Positions 1-7,792 of a stretch of 18,685 bases of DNA are shown here, piece after piece (position 1 is the first letter of the stretch; each line of letters opens with the position of its first letter). Origin of the DNA: Mageeibacillus sp. UBA5747 (GTDB lineage Bacteria > Bacillota > Clostridia > Saccharofermentanales > UBA5734); contig DIFN01000076.1 in assembly GCA_002419145.1 (NCBI GenBank), positions 127,837-146,521 of the forward strand, given 5' to 3'. A program made the position numbers and the translations under genes. The notes under the pieces were generated by a model. The model worked only from the letters and a program-made list of their open reading frames with translations, did no database searches and was not told where the DNA came from.

Positions 1-897
1 AGCAAGAACCAGGATGGCAAAGAGCTGGCCGAAATCGGCTTGATGGCCGAGGCTGGGATCGTCGCCATTTCGGACGATGGCAAGCCGGTCCTGACTGCCG
101 ATTTGATGAAAAAAGCCATCCAGTACGCCGCCCAGTTCAATCTGACCGTGATTTCCCATTGCGAAGAGTCTTCACTGGCCGAGGGCGGCCACATGAATGA
201 AGGCTTGGTCAGCCTTGAGCTCGGCCTCAGAGGGATTCCGACCATCGCGGAAGAGATCATGGTTGCCCGTGACATCCTGATTGCTGAGTACGTCGACTTG
301 CCCGTCCATCTGGCTCATCTGAGCACCGCTGGCTCAATCGAACTGGTCCGCCAGGCCAAAGCACGCGGCGTGAAGGTGACCTGTGAGACCTGCCCGCATT
401 ATTTCACTCTGACTGAGGAAGCCTGCCGCGATTTCAACACCAGCGCCAAGATGAATCCGCCCCTGCGGACACAGAAGGACGTGGATGCAATCATCGCCGG
501 ACTCAGGGATGGCACGATTGATATGATTGGCACCGACCATGCGCCGCACCATGCGGATGAGAAGCAGATCGAATTTGGCTTGGCCAATAACGGTATCATC
601 GGGTTGGAATCCTCTTTTGCCCTCGGTTACACCTACCTTGTTCTGACCGGCCAGCTAACGTTGCCAGAACTGGTGGCCAAAATGTCAACCCGACCTGCAG
701 AACTTTTGCACCAGAAAATGGGCCGTCTCGAGCCGGGCTACCCGGCCGATATCACGCTGGCAGAGCTCACTAAGCCCTTCATGTTTGACAAGAATGCCTC
801 GGCCAGCAAAGCCCGAAACACCCCCTACCACGGCTGGATGCTGCGTGGGCAAATCAAAATGACGCTGTGCGACGGAAAGGTGGTTTTCCCATGGTGA
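1..897 (+). CDS. pyrC: Dihydroorotase, 5'-truncated
   Basis: Cyclises N-carbamoyl-aspartate to dihydroorotate, the third step of cytoplasmic UMP synthesis. The reading frame is open from base 1, so the first ~125 residues, including the N-terminal HxH metal-binding motif, lie outside the window; 298 residues of a ~425-residue family remain. Visible metal ligands of the amidohydrolase barrel are His53 (in ISHCEE), His106 (in HLAHLSTAG) and Asp179 in GTDHAPHH; CPHYF at 130-134 and MNPPLR are also class-typical. The C-terminal PADITL segment is typical of dihydroorotases and related amidohydrolases. The stop codon TGA overlaps the pyrF start as ATGGTGA, so the two genes are probably translationally coupled. 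Assignment is strengthened by five neighbouring pyr genes. Confidence 0.96.
   Translation, partial: SKNQDGKELAEIGLMAEAGIVAISDDGKPVLTADLMKKAIQYAAQFNLTVISHCEESSLAEGGHMNEGLVSLELGLRGIPTIAEEIMVARDILIAEYVDLPVHLAHLSTAGSIELVRQAKARGVKVTCETCPHYFTLTEEACRDFNTSAKMNPPLRTQKDVDAIIAGLRDGTIDMIGTDHAPHHADEKQIEFGLANNGIIGLESSFALGYTYLVLTGQLTLPELVAKMSTRPAELLHQKMGRLEPGYPADITLAELTKPFMFDKNASASKARNTPYHGWMLRGQIKMTLCDGKVVFPW
876..883 (+). promoter_or_regulatory. Ribosome binding site deciding the pyrF start
   Basis: AAAGGTGG lies inside the end of pyrC, 7 bases before ATG 891. It supports ATG 891 as the pyrF start rather than the in-frame GTG at 867, which has no such site and would add eight non-conserved residues. Confidence 0.7.
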
Positions 898-1841
898 GTT
901 TTGCCGACCGGCTGACCGATAAAATCAGGGAAACTGGCAATCCAACTGTCATGGGCCTTGACCCGATGCTCGACTATGTACCTGAATCTATCCGACGCCA
1001 AGCCACGCTCGAACTGACAGATCCGGCCGAGGCTGCTGGCCTGGCCCTGTATCTGTTCAACCAGCAGCTGATGGATGCAGTTGCCGATCTGATCCCGGCA
1101 GTCAAACCTCAATTCGCCTATTATGAGCAGTATGGCGTGCCAGGACTTGTGGCTTTGCAAAAAACCATCGCCTATGCCCGGGGGAAGGGCCTGCTGGTCA
1201 TCGCTGATGCCAAGCGCAACGACATTGGCAGCACAGCCGAAGCATACTCCCGGGCCATTCTGGGTGAGACAAATCTCGGCGCAGCCAAAAGCCAGTCTTT
1301 TATGGGGGCAGACTGCATCACGTTGAATGGATACCTTGGTCTTGACGGCATCCAACCCTTCCTCGACCAGTGCCATAAGGGCGGTCAGGGTGTCTATATC
1401 CTGGTTCGGACCTCGAATCCTTCGGCCGGCGATCTGCAAGACCTGGTCCTGAACGATGGCCGTACCGTCTATGAAGCAATGGCTGACAAGGTTTCCGAAT
1501 GGGGCCGCGACCTGATGGGACAATCTGGTTATTCGTCAGTCGGCGCTGTGGTCGGTGCGACGTGGCCGCGCCAGGCGGAAAAATTGCGCCAGATCATGCC
1601 TCACAGCCTGATTCTGGTGCCTGGCTATGGGGCTCAGGGTGCCACAGCCGATGATGCAGTCGCCAGTTTTGGACCAGATGGCCAGGGCGCGATTGTCAAT
1701 GCTTCGCGCAGCTTGATGCTGGCCTATAAAAAACATGGTTTGCCCGCCGAGGATTTTGCCACTGCAACCCGGCTGGAAGCCATCGCCATGCGTGATGATT
1801 TGCGCAGCGCCTTGAAAAGAGCAGGACGGTCGATTGAATAA
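891..1841 (+). CDS. pyrF: Orotidine-5'-phosphate decarboxylase
   Basis: Decarboxylates OMP to UMP, the last step of de novo pyrimidine synthesis. The 316-residue product belongs to the longer (about 270-310 residue) bacterial subgroup rather than the ~230-residue E. coli type. The catalytic DxKxxD signature reads DAKRNDIGSTA at 106-116 (Asp106, Lys108, Asp111). Other barrel motifs are VKPQFAYYE (71-79), VPGYGAQGA (243-251, phosphate-binding loop) and NASRS (270-274). ATG 891 overlaps the pyrC stop by four bases and has a good ribosome binding site. The 3' end of the gene carries the -35 element of a likely promoter for carB. Confidence 0.96.
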   Translation: MVSFADRLTDKIRETGNPTVMGLDPMLDYVPESIRRQATLELTDPAEAAGLALYLFNQQLMDAVADLIPAVKPQFAYYEQYGVPGLVALQKTIAYARGKGLLVIADAKRNDIGSTAEAYSRAILGETNLGAAKSQSFMGADCITLNGYLGLDGIQPFLDQCHKGGQGVYILVRTSNPSAGDLQDLVLNDGRTVYEAMADKVSEWGRDLMGQSGYSSVGAVVGATWPRQAEKLRQIMPHSLILVPGYGAQGATADDAVASFGPDGQGAIVNASRSLMLAYKKHGLPAEDFATATRLEAIAMRDDLRSALKRAGRSIE

Positions 1842-1862
1842 TTATAAATAGAAATGTATAAT
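1834..1862 (+). promoter_or_regulatory. Predicted sigma-A promoter for carB-pyrK-pyrD-pyrE
   Basis: TTGAAT (1834-1839) and a perfect TATAAT (1857-1862) are separated by exactly 17 bases. The -35 box sits in the last codons of pyrF. Transcription would begin near 1869, about 30 bases before the carB start. This suggests a second, internal promoter that could run the downstream pyr genes independently of pyrC-pyrF. Prediction from sequence only. Confidence 0.6.
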
Positions 1863-1868
1863 TATACA
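1855..1868 (+). promoter_or_regulatory. Perfect 14-bp palindrome over the carB promoter -10 box
   Basis: TGTATAATTATACA is a perfect inverted repeat covering the whole -10 hexamer. The 9-mer ATAATTATA inside it (1858-1866) also occurs exactly 20 bases upstream (1838-1846), between the -35 and -10 boxes, so the two copies lie on the same helix face. This is the geometry of a repressor operator, but no regulator is identified, and an AT-rich -10 region can be palindromic by chance. Confidence 0.4.
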
Positions 1869-1899
1869 GATTCTTGCCCTTTCCTGAAAGGAGATCCAC

Positions 1900-4800
1900 A
1901 TGCCCAAACGCACGGACATACATAAAATCATGGTCATCGGCTCTGGACCGATTGTCATCGGCCAAGCTGCCGAGTTCGACTATGCCGGAACTCAAGCCTG
2001 TCGCGCCCTGAAGGCGGAAGGCTACGAAGTTGTCCTGGTCAACAGCAATCCGGCGACGATCATGACCGATACCAATATGGCTGACAAGGTTTATCTCGAG
2101 CCGCTGCAGATCGACGTGATCCAGCGAATCCTGCTGGAAGAAGAAGTAGATGGCTTGCTGGCCACCTTGGGCGGCCAGACGGGCTTGAACTTCGCTATGG
2201 AGCTCTCCGAATCCGGCTTTCTCGACCAGCACAACATCGCCATGCTGGGCACTCCCGCCTCCGGGATCCGGATGGGCGAAGACCGTGAGGAATTCCGGGC
2301 CGCCATGCTGCGGATCAACGAACCCTGCATTCCTTCTGGCACTGCTAACAACCTCGAAGAATGTCTCCGCCTGGCCGAAGAAGTCGGTTATCCAGTCATT
2401 GTCCGACCCGCGTTTACCCTCGGTGGCACGGGCGGTGGCATCGCAGCCGATGAAAAAATGCTGCGCCAATTTGCCGTTTCCGGCCTTAATGCCAGCCGGG
2501 TGCACCAGGTCCTGATTGAACGCAGCATAGCCGGCTGGAAAGAAATTGAATTTGAAGCAATCCGCGATGCCAAGGGCAATGCCATCACCATTTGCAGCAT
2601 GGAAAATTTCGATCCGGTTGGCGTCCATACCGGTGACTCTATTGTTGTGGCACCCGCCCAGACTCTGACCGACCTCGAATACCAGAAATTACGCACCGCT
2701 GCTTTGAAAATCGTTGCCGAACTGGGTATTGTCGGTGGCTGCAACGTCCAGTTTGCCCAGCATCCGACCCAGGTTGACTATGCTGTCATCGAAGTCAATC
2801 CCCGCCTGTCGCGCAGCTCTGCTCTGGCTTCGAAGGCTACTGGGTATCCGATTGCCAAGGTCGCCTCGCGCATTGCAGTTGGTTATGCCCTCGATGAGAT
2901 CCCGAATGAGGTCACTGGCACCACCAAAGCCAGCTTTGAGCCGGCTGTCGACTACATCGTTACCAAAATCCCGAAATGGCCGTTTGATAAATTTGTCAAA
3001 GCTCGTCGTACGTTGGGCACACAGATGAAGGCTACAGGTGAGGTCATGGCCATTGCCAACACCTTCGAAGCCTCTCTGATGAAAGCAGTCCGTTCACTCG
3101 AACTGGGACTTTATGGCATGCGGGTGCCCCTGATGATGGATCTTTCTGACCACGATTTATGGCCCAGAATGATCCAGGCTGATGATATGCGCTTGTTTGC
3201 GATCGCTGAAGGTATCCGTCGTGGATTTGCAATTGATGAGATCTATGAACGGACTTGGATTGACAAATTCTTTCTCAAAAAGCTCTCCAGACTGGTAGCT
3301 ACAGAAACTGCCATCTGTGCGATGAAAACCATCGATGACGCTCTGCTGACCCAAGCGGTGCGCATGGCCTTCACCGATTCCTGGATCGCCAAGCTGAGTG
3401 GCATCCCTGCAGAAAGGATTCGCCAGCGTCGCAAAGAACTCGGACTGGTTCACACCTACAAGATGGTTGATACCTGTGCGGGCGAATATGACGCTGTGAC
3501 ACCCTATTTCTATTCGACGTTCGATATGAAGAATGAGGCCATCCGCACCGAACGCAAAAAAATCCTCGTGCTCGGATCCGGCCCGATCCGGATTGGACAG
3601 GGCATCGAATTTGATTATTGCTCAGTCCATTCTGTCTGGGCTCTGCGTGAACTCGGCTATGAAGCCATCATTGCCAACAACAATCCGGAGACCGTTTCGA
3701 CCGACTTCGATACCTCCGACCGGCTCTATTTTGAACCCCTGACACCGGATGATGTGAGAGCGATTATTGAAAACGAAAAGCCAGATGGTGCGATTTGCCA
3801 GTTTGGCGGCCAGACGGCGATCAAGCTGATCAAGGCCGTTTCGGAGATGGGTCTGCCCATTTATGGCACCTCGGCCGATGGCGTCGATGCAGCTGAAGAC
3901 CGCCAGCGCTTTGACGCCATCCTCGAGGCATGCGACATCAAGCGGCCGAGCGGCACGACGGTCCGTACGGCGGATGAAGCCATCCACGCTGCTGCCGACC
4001 TGGGGTACCCCGTCCTGGTCCGTCCGTCCTATGTACTTGGTGGCCAGGGCATGGCCATTGTTCACAATGACATCGACATGATCGAATACATGCGCATCAT
4101 CAACCTGGTCGAGCAGGAAAACCCGATCCTGGTTGACAAGTACCTCATGGGCGTCGAGCTGGAAGTTGATGCCGTTTCAGATGGCAAAGACATTCTGATC
4201 CCGGGCATCATGGAACATCTCGAACGCGCTGGCGTCCACTCAGGCGACTCGATTTCAATTTTCCCGGCCTACATCTCCGAGCGAATCCGCAACACCCTGG
4301 TGAACCACACCAGAAAATTGGCCCGGGCCCTGAAAATCATTGGCCTGATCAATATCCAATTCATCTTGTACAACGATGAGATCTATGTGATCGAAGTCAA
4401 TCCGCGTTCGTCGCGCACCGTACCCTATATCAGCAAGGTTACCGGTATCCCGTTGGTCGACTTGGCCACGCGAGTCATGATGGGGGCCAAACTGACTGAC
4501 TTTGCATACGGCACCGGCCTTTATGCCCGCTACCCGGCGGTCTATGCCATCAAGGCGCCGGTATTCTCCTTTGAGAAACTGCATGACGTCGACACCAGCC
4601 TCGGCCCGGAAATGAAGAGCACGGGCGAAGTCCTCGGCTTGTCTACGACTTACAGTGAAGCGATGTACAAGGCAATCCTGGCTTCCAATTTCAAATTCCC
4701 GCCCAAGGGCGCCGGCGTTCTGATGACGGTCAGGGACAGTGACAAACCGGATCTGGTCCCACTGGCCAGCCGGCTTAACAACCTGGGCTATGAGCTCTAC

Positions 4801-5181
4801 GGTACGGGTGGGACCGCCAACTACCTCAACAAGTACGGCATTCCCTGCAGCGTCTCACGCCGTGTGGAAGAAGGCCATCCATCCACCGTCGATATGATCG
4901 ACCAAGGCACCGTCAAAATGCTGATCAACACAGAAAACTCGGCCTCCAACGATGACCGCGAAGGATTTCGCCTGCGTCGCCATGCCATTGAGCACGGCAT
5001 TGCCACCATCACCTCTCTGGATACGCTGGTGGCTGTCGTTGAGTGCCTCGAGCGCGAGCTAAAGCCTTCTGACCTCAAACCCTATGAAATCCGGGTCTTT
5101 GCTGACATTGTAGCTGCGACACGAGAAAATACGCTGCCGCAAAATGAAATGCCAATGCAAAATGACATGCTGAAAAAATAA
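1900..5181 (+). CDS. carB: Carbamoyl phosphate synthase large subunit
   Basis: Makes carbamoyl phosphate from ammonia (channelled from the CarA glutaminase subunit), bicarbonate and two ATP, for pyrimidines and arginine. The 1093-residue length fits the family (~1070). Two homologous ATP-grasp halves are visible: the first with GGTGGGIA (175-182) and NPRLSRSSAL, the second with GGQGM (714-718) and NPRSSRTVPY. A C-terminal methylglyoxal-synthase-like allosteric domain starts near 936 (KGAGVLMTVRDSDKP) and contains YGTGGTANYL. AAAGGAG lies six bases before ATG 1900. carA is not in the window. The tail after residue ~1070 is a short non-conserved extension ending in a small duplicated sequence. 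Confidence 0.97.
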   Translation: MPKRTDIHKIMVIGSGPIVIGQAAEFDYAGTQACRALKAEGYEVVLVNSNPATIMTDTNMADKVYLEPLQIDVIQRILLEEEVDGLLATLGGQTGLNFAMELSESGFLDQHNIAMLGTPASGIRMGEDREEFRAAMLRINEPCIPSGTANNLEECLRLAEEVGYPVIVRPAFTLGGTGGGIAADEKMLRQFAVSGLNASRVHQVLIERSIAGWKEIEFEAIRDAKGNAITICSMENFDPVGVHTGDSIVVAPAQTLTDLEYQKLRTAALKIVAELGIVGGCNVQFAQHPTQVDYAVIEVNPRLSRSSALASKATGYPIAKVASRIAVGYALDEIPNEVTGTTKASFEPAVDYIVTKIPKWPFDKFVKARRTLGTQMKATGEVMAIANTFEASLMKAVRSLELGLYGMRVPLMMDLSDHDLWPRMIQADDMRLFAIAEGIRRGFAIDEIYERTWIDKFFLKKLSRLVATETAICAMKTIDDALLTQAVRMAFTDSWIAKLSGIPAERIRQRRKELGLVHTYKMVDTCAGEYDAVTPYFYSTFDMKNEAIRTERKKILVLGSGPIRIGQGIEFDYCSVHSVWALRELGYEAIIANNNPETVSTDFDTSDRLYFEPLTPDDVRAIIENEKPDGAICQFGGQTAIKLIKAVSEMGLPIYGTSADGVDAAEDRQRFDAILEACDIKRPSGTTVRTADEAIHAAADLGYPVLVRPSYVLGGQGMAIVHNDIDMIEYMRIINLVEQENPILVDKYLMGVELEVDAVSDGKDILIPGIMEHLERAGVHSGDSISIFPAYISERIRNTLVNHTRKLARALKIIGLINIQFILYNDEIYVIEVNPRSSRTVPYISKVTGIPLVDLATRVMMGAKLTDFAYGTGLYARYPAVYAIKAPVFSFEKLHDVDTSLGPEMKSTGEVLGLSTTYSEAMYKAILASNFKFPPKGAGVLMTVRDSDKPDLVPLASRLNNLGYELYGTGGTANYLNKYGIPCSVSRRVEEGHPSTVDMIDQGTVKMLINTENSASNDDREGFRLRRHAIEHGIATITSLDTLVAVVECLERELKPSDLKPYEIRVFADIVAATRENTLPQNEMPMQNDMLKK
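5140..5170 (+). repeat. Short imperfect direct repeat at the carB 3' end
   Basis: CAAAATGAAATGC (5140-5152) and CAAAATGACATGC (5158-5170) differ at one base and are offset by 18 bases, so the reading frame is kept. They encode the similar peptides QNEM and QNDM at the extreme C-terminus of CarB. It looks like a small in-frame tandem duplication in a non-conserved tail. Confidence 0.5.
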
Positions 5182-5193
5182 GGGGATATCTGA

Positions 5194-5982
5194 ATGCAGC
5201 AGATCGAATGGGATTGCACCATCCTCGAGAACCAGGCTCTCAATGACCAGTATTTCATCTTGACTTTGCAGGGGGAAACCATCAGCCAGACCGCCCAGCC
5301 AGGCCAGTTTGTCAACCTCTCCTGCCAGCAGTTCCTGCGCCGGCCCTTTGGCATCATGTCTGTAGATCGGAACACCGGCACCTTTAAGATTGGCATTCAA
5401 GTCAAAGGGAAGGGGACTTTGGAGTTCAAAGCCTTGAAATCCGGGGCAGTCGTTTCAGTCCTGGGCCCTCTGGGCCACGGCTTTGATGTGGCTGGCTACC
5501 GCCAGATCATCACAGTTGGAGGCGGCACGGGCGTTTTTCCACTGTACTTTGTCCACAAACAGTGCCGGGCAGCGGGGGTCAAGACTGTGGCCGTCTGCGG
5601 GTATCGCAGCACCCGGGATGCCATCCTCGTCGATGAATTGCGCCAAGTCGCCAGTCAGGCTGTTTTCGCCTCGGACACTGGCGGCCTGGACGTTGAAGGT
5701 CATGCGGCCCTGGCCCTGGATCACGTGCTTGCCGGGCTGGATTCCTTGGAAAACACGGTGGTCTTGACCTGCGGTCCCAAAATCATGATGCAAGCTGTCG
5801 CCGAACGGGCAGCCCGGGCGGGTTTGCCCTGCCAAGTTTCGCTCGAGGAGCACATGGGCTGTGGCATTGGCATCTGTCTCGTCTGTGTCTGCAAAATCAA
5901 GGAACAGGAAACCGGGGCGATCAGCCACCAGCGTTGTTGTGTCGAGGGACCGGTCTTTCCGGCGGAGGGGGTCGTATGGTGA
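5194..5982 (+). CDS. pyrK: Dihydroorotate dehydrogenase B electron-transfer subunit
   Basis: FAD and [2Fe-2S] subunit that passes electrons from dihydroorotate (oxidised by PyrD) to NAD+. The 262-residue length is typical. The ferredoxin-reductase-like fold shows the FAD-binding RRPF at 49-52 and the nucleotide-binding GGGTG at 109-113. The iron-sulfur cluster ligands are Cys223, Cys228 and Cys231 in the segment MGCGIGICLVC, plus Cys248 or Cys249 near the C-terminus; the last spacing is slightly longer than I recall for Lactococcus PyrK. AAGGGGA lies seven bases before ATG 5194, 12 bases after the carB stop. The stop overlaps the pyrD start as ATGGTGA, fitting the equimolar PyrD-PyrK complex. 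Confidence 0.95.
   Translation: MQQIEWDCTILENQALNDQYFILTLQGETISQTAQPGQFVNLSCQQFLRRPFGIMSVDRNTGTFKIGIQVKGKGTLEFKALKSGAVVSVLGPLGHGFDVAGYRQIITVGGGTGVFPLYFVHKQCRAAGVKTVAVCGYRSTRDAILVDELRQVASQAVFASDTGGLDVEGHAALALDHVLAGLDSLENTVVLTCGPKIMMQAVAERAARAGLPCQVSLEEHMGCGIGICLVCVCKIKEQETGAISHQRCCVEGPVFPAEGVVW
5964..5971 (+). promoter_or_regulatory. Ribosome binding site deciding the pyrD start
   Basis: GGAGGGGG inside the end of pyrK precedes ATG 5976. It supports this start over the in-frame TTG at 5934, which would add 14 residues rich in glycine and unlike the family N-terminus. Confidence 0.7.
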
Positions 5983-6887
5983 ACCTGTCTGTCCAGATCG
6001 GTGCACTGACCCTGAAAAATCCGGTCATTGCGGCCTCCGGCACCTTCGGGTTTGGCCGGGAAATGCAACAGTGGAACGAGCTGTCGGAGCTGGGCGCCAT
6101 CTGTTCCAAAGGTTTGACCTTAAACCCGCGCCTGGGCAACGACCCGCCGCGGGTAGCCGAGACCACAGGGGGCCTTCTAAACAGTGTCGGCCTGCAAAAT
6201 CCGGGACTGGAGGCATTCATTGCGACTGAGCTGCCTTTCATGAAAAGCCTGGGCACCACAATCATCGCCAACATCGCTGGACATTCACTCGCAGAAAACG
6301 TCGCCATGGCTGAGCAGCTGGACGCAACCGATGTGGATGGCATCGAATTGAATCTATCTTGTCCCAATGTCAGCCAAGGCTGCATGGCTTTCGGCAGCTC
6401 AGCGCCGATGATCGAAGAAGTCGTTTCTGCAGTGAGAGCCAAGACCCAAAAACCGCTCTGGGTCAAACTGACCCCCAATGTCACCAGCATTGCCGAGATG
6501 GCGTTGGCCGCCGAAGCGGCCGGCGCTGACGCGGTGAGTCTGATCAACACCCTGCTGGGACTGGCCATCGACCGTAAAAGCCGGCGCCCTGTTTTGCGCA
6601 ACAATACGGGGGGCTTGTCCGGCCCAGCCATCAAACCGGTCGCTTTACGCATGGTCTGGGATGTCTACCGGGCGATCCGGATTCCGATTATCGGCATGGG
6701 CGGGATCATGAACGGCGAAGACGGCATCGAATTCATGCTCGCCGGGGCAACAGCCATCCAAGTCGGAACGGCAAATCTGATTAGTCCGACAGCCTGTCAT
6801 GATGTTATAACAAATATGTCAGCCATCGCCCAGACTGAAAACATGGCACAGATCAGCCAGTATACCGGCCTGCTGCAGCCCTGGTGA
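5976..6887 (+). CDS. pyrD: Dihydroorotate dehydrogenase B catalytic subunit (class 1B)
   Basis: FMN-dependent oxidation of dihydroorotate to orotate; cytosolic, working with PyrK. The 303-residue product has the class 1 fold: AASGTFGFG near the N-terminus, Lys45 in CSKGLT, and the NLSCPNV motif with catalytic Cys129, which marks class 1 (class 2 uses Ser). The FMN phosphate site is seen as GMGGI and GATAIQVGTA. The usual GG after SCPNV is GC here (SQGCM), a minor change. The presence of PyrK immediately upstream fixes subclass 1B. Start chosen at ATG 5976 on its ribosome binding site and the overlap with pyrK. Confidence 0.96.
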   Translation: MVNLSVQIGALTLKNPVIAASGTFGFGREMQQWNELSELGAICSKGLTLNPRLGNDPPRVAETTGGLLNSVGLQNPGLEAFIATELPFMKSLGTTIIANIAGHSLAENVAMAEQLDATDVDGIELNLSCPNVSQGCMAFGSSAPMIEEVVSAVRAKTQKPLWVKLTPNVTSIAEMALAAEAAGADAVSLINTLLGLAIDRKSRRPVLRNNTGGLSGPAIKPVALRMVWDVYRAIRIPIIGMGGIMNGEDGIEFMLAGATAIQVGTANLISPTACHDVITNMSAIAQTENMAQISQYTGLLQPW

Positions 6888-6898
6888 TTGTATACTGG
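6857..6898 (+). repeat. Inverted repeat across the pyrD-pyrE junction
   Basis: CCAGTATAC (6857-6865) and GTATACTGG (6890-6898) form a perfect 9-bp inverted repeat with a 24-base loop that contains the pyrD stop codon. Each arm also contains the palindrome GTATAC, with the two copies 30 bases apart. No run of T follows, so it is not an ordinary intrinsic terminator. It could be an mRNA stem (processing or stability) or a paired protein site. Confidence 0.4.
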
Positions 6899-6934
6899 AA
6901 GTCATCCGGACCTTGAATTTGGAGGAACCATCCC

Positions 6935-7792
6935 ATGGATCAAGATCAAATGATCATCAAAGCCTTATTCGACACCCTGGCCATCCGAGTTAGTCCTACT
7001 GACCAGCCCTTCTGGTACACGTCAGGAACCTTAGGTCCTTATTACATCAATACCCATTTCCTTTATGGCAGCGAAGCTCAGGCTAACCAGCTGCTGACCT
7101 TGATTGAACAGGCCATCAAAGCCCCTTTGGATCTGCCCCAGGTCCTGTCAGCGGCCATTCTTGAGCAGTATCAGCAAGAACCGGTGTTCAAAGCGGTCAT
7201 TGACCGCCTGGTCGATGCGGTATCGGATCTCGACTTTGATGTCGTGTCGGGCGGTGAAAGACGCGATTTCTTCTTTTCGATCCCTGTGGCAGCACGGACT
7301 GGCAAACCCCATGTCGCGATCCTCAAGAATGGCACGGCCTATTGGAGTGACCAGAATTTCCAGATGGTGCGTGAACTGCCTGACAGAGCCTTGCATGGCC
7401 AAACGTTCCTCCATGTCGCAGACTTGGTAACCGAGGCATCCAGCTACACCAGAACCTGGCTGCCCACTATTGCCCGCCTGGGCGGAACAATCACCAACAC
7501 GGCTGTCGTCGTTGACCGCGTCCAGGGCGGCCGTGAAATTCTGGCTCAATCCGGCGTCGAACTGACAGCGTTGGCCAAAATCGACCTGGCCTTGTTTGAA
7601 AATGCCCAGCAGGCCGGTCTTCTGACGCCTGAGCAGACCGAACAGGTCAAGCGTTTCATGCAAGACCCGCACCAGTACATGGTCCAGTTTTTGTCTGAGC
7701 ACCCCAACTTCCTTCATGAACAAATCAGACTGGGGGGCAAAGCCGCAGAACGCGCCCAGCGCTGCCTGGATCAAAACTATGGTCCAATCTGA
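6935..7792 (+). CDS. pyrE: Orotate phosphoribosyltransferase, long divergent type
   Basis: Expected to transfer the phosphoribosyl group of PRPP to orotate, giving OMP. At 285 residues it is much longer than the ~210-residue standard PyrE. FWYTSGTLGPYYIN (26-39) resembles the substrate loop of PyrE, and VVSGGERRDFFFS (103-115) the mid-domain motif. The PRPP-binding hairpin, usually two acidic residues followed by T-G-T, instead reads FLHVADLVTEASSY (168-181). A ~75-residue C-terminal extension (FMQDP, FLSEHPNFL, GGKAAERAQRCL) follows. I recall this layout from other Clostridia where it is annotated as PyrE. The operon position between pyrD and the end of the pathway supports the role. GGAGGA lies eight bases before ATG 6935. 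Confidence 0.82.
   Translation: MDQDQMIIKALFDTLAIRVSPTDQPFWYTSGTLGPYYINTHFLYGSEAQANQLLTLIEQAIKAPLDLPQVLSAAILEQYQQEPVFKAVIDRLVDAVSDLDFDVVSGGERRDFFFSIPVAARTGKPHVAILKNGTAYWSDQNFQMVRELPDRALHGQTFLHVADLVTEASSYTRTWLPTIARLGGTITNTAVVVDRVQGGREILAQSGVELTALAKIDLALFENAQQAGLLTPEQTEQVKRFMQDPHQYMVQFLSEHPNFLHEQIRLGGKAAERAQRCLDQNYGPI

Noticed and set aside
825..1523. A 232-codon open frame on the minus strand opposite pyrC-pyrF
   Set aside because: Same reasoning: fully antisense to pyrF, with no motif and no independent promoter or ribosome binding site that I could see.
1696..2628. A 310-codon open frame on the minus strand opposite pyrF-carB
   Set aside because: It lies wholly over strongly conserved pyrF and carB coding sequence, crosses their gap, has no recognisable protein motif, and is best explained as a by-product of the codon bias of the real genes.
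6888..6934. TATACT (6891-6896) as a pyrE promoter -10 box
   Set aside because: There is no -35-like hexamer at 16-18 bases upstream and no TGn extension in the right place.
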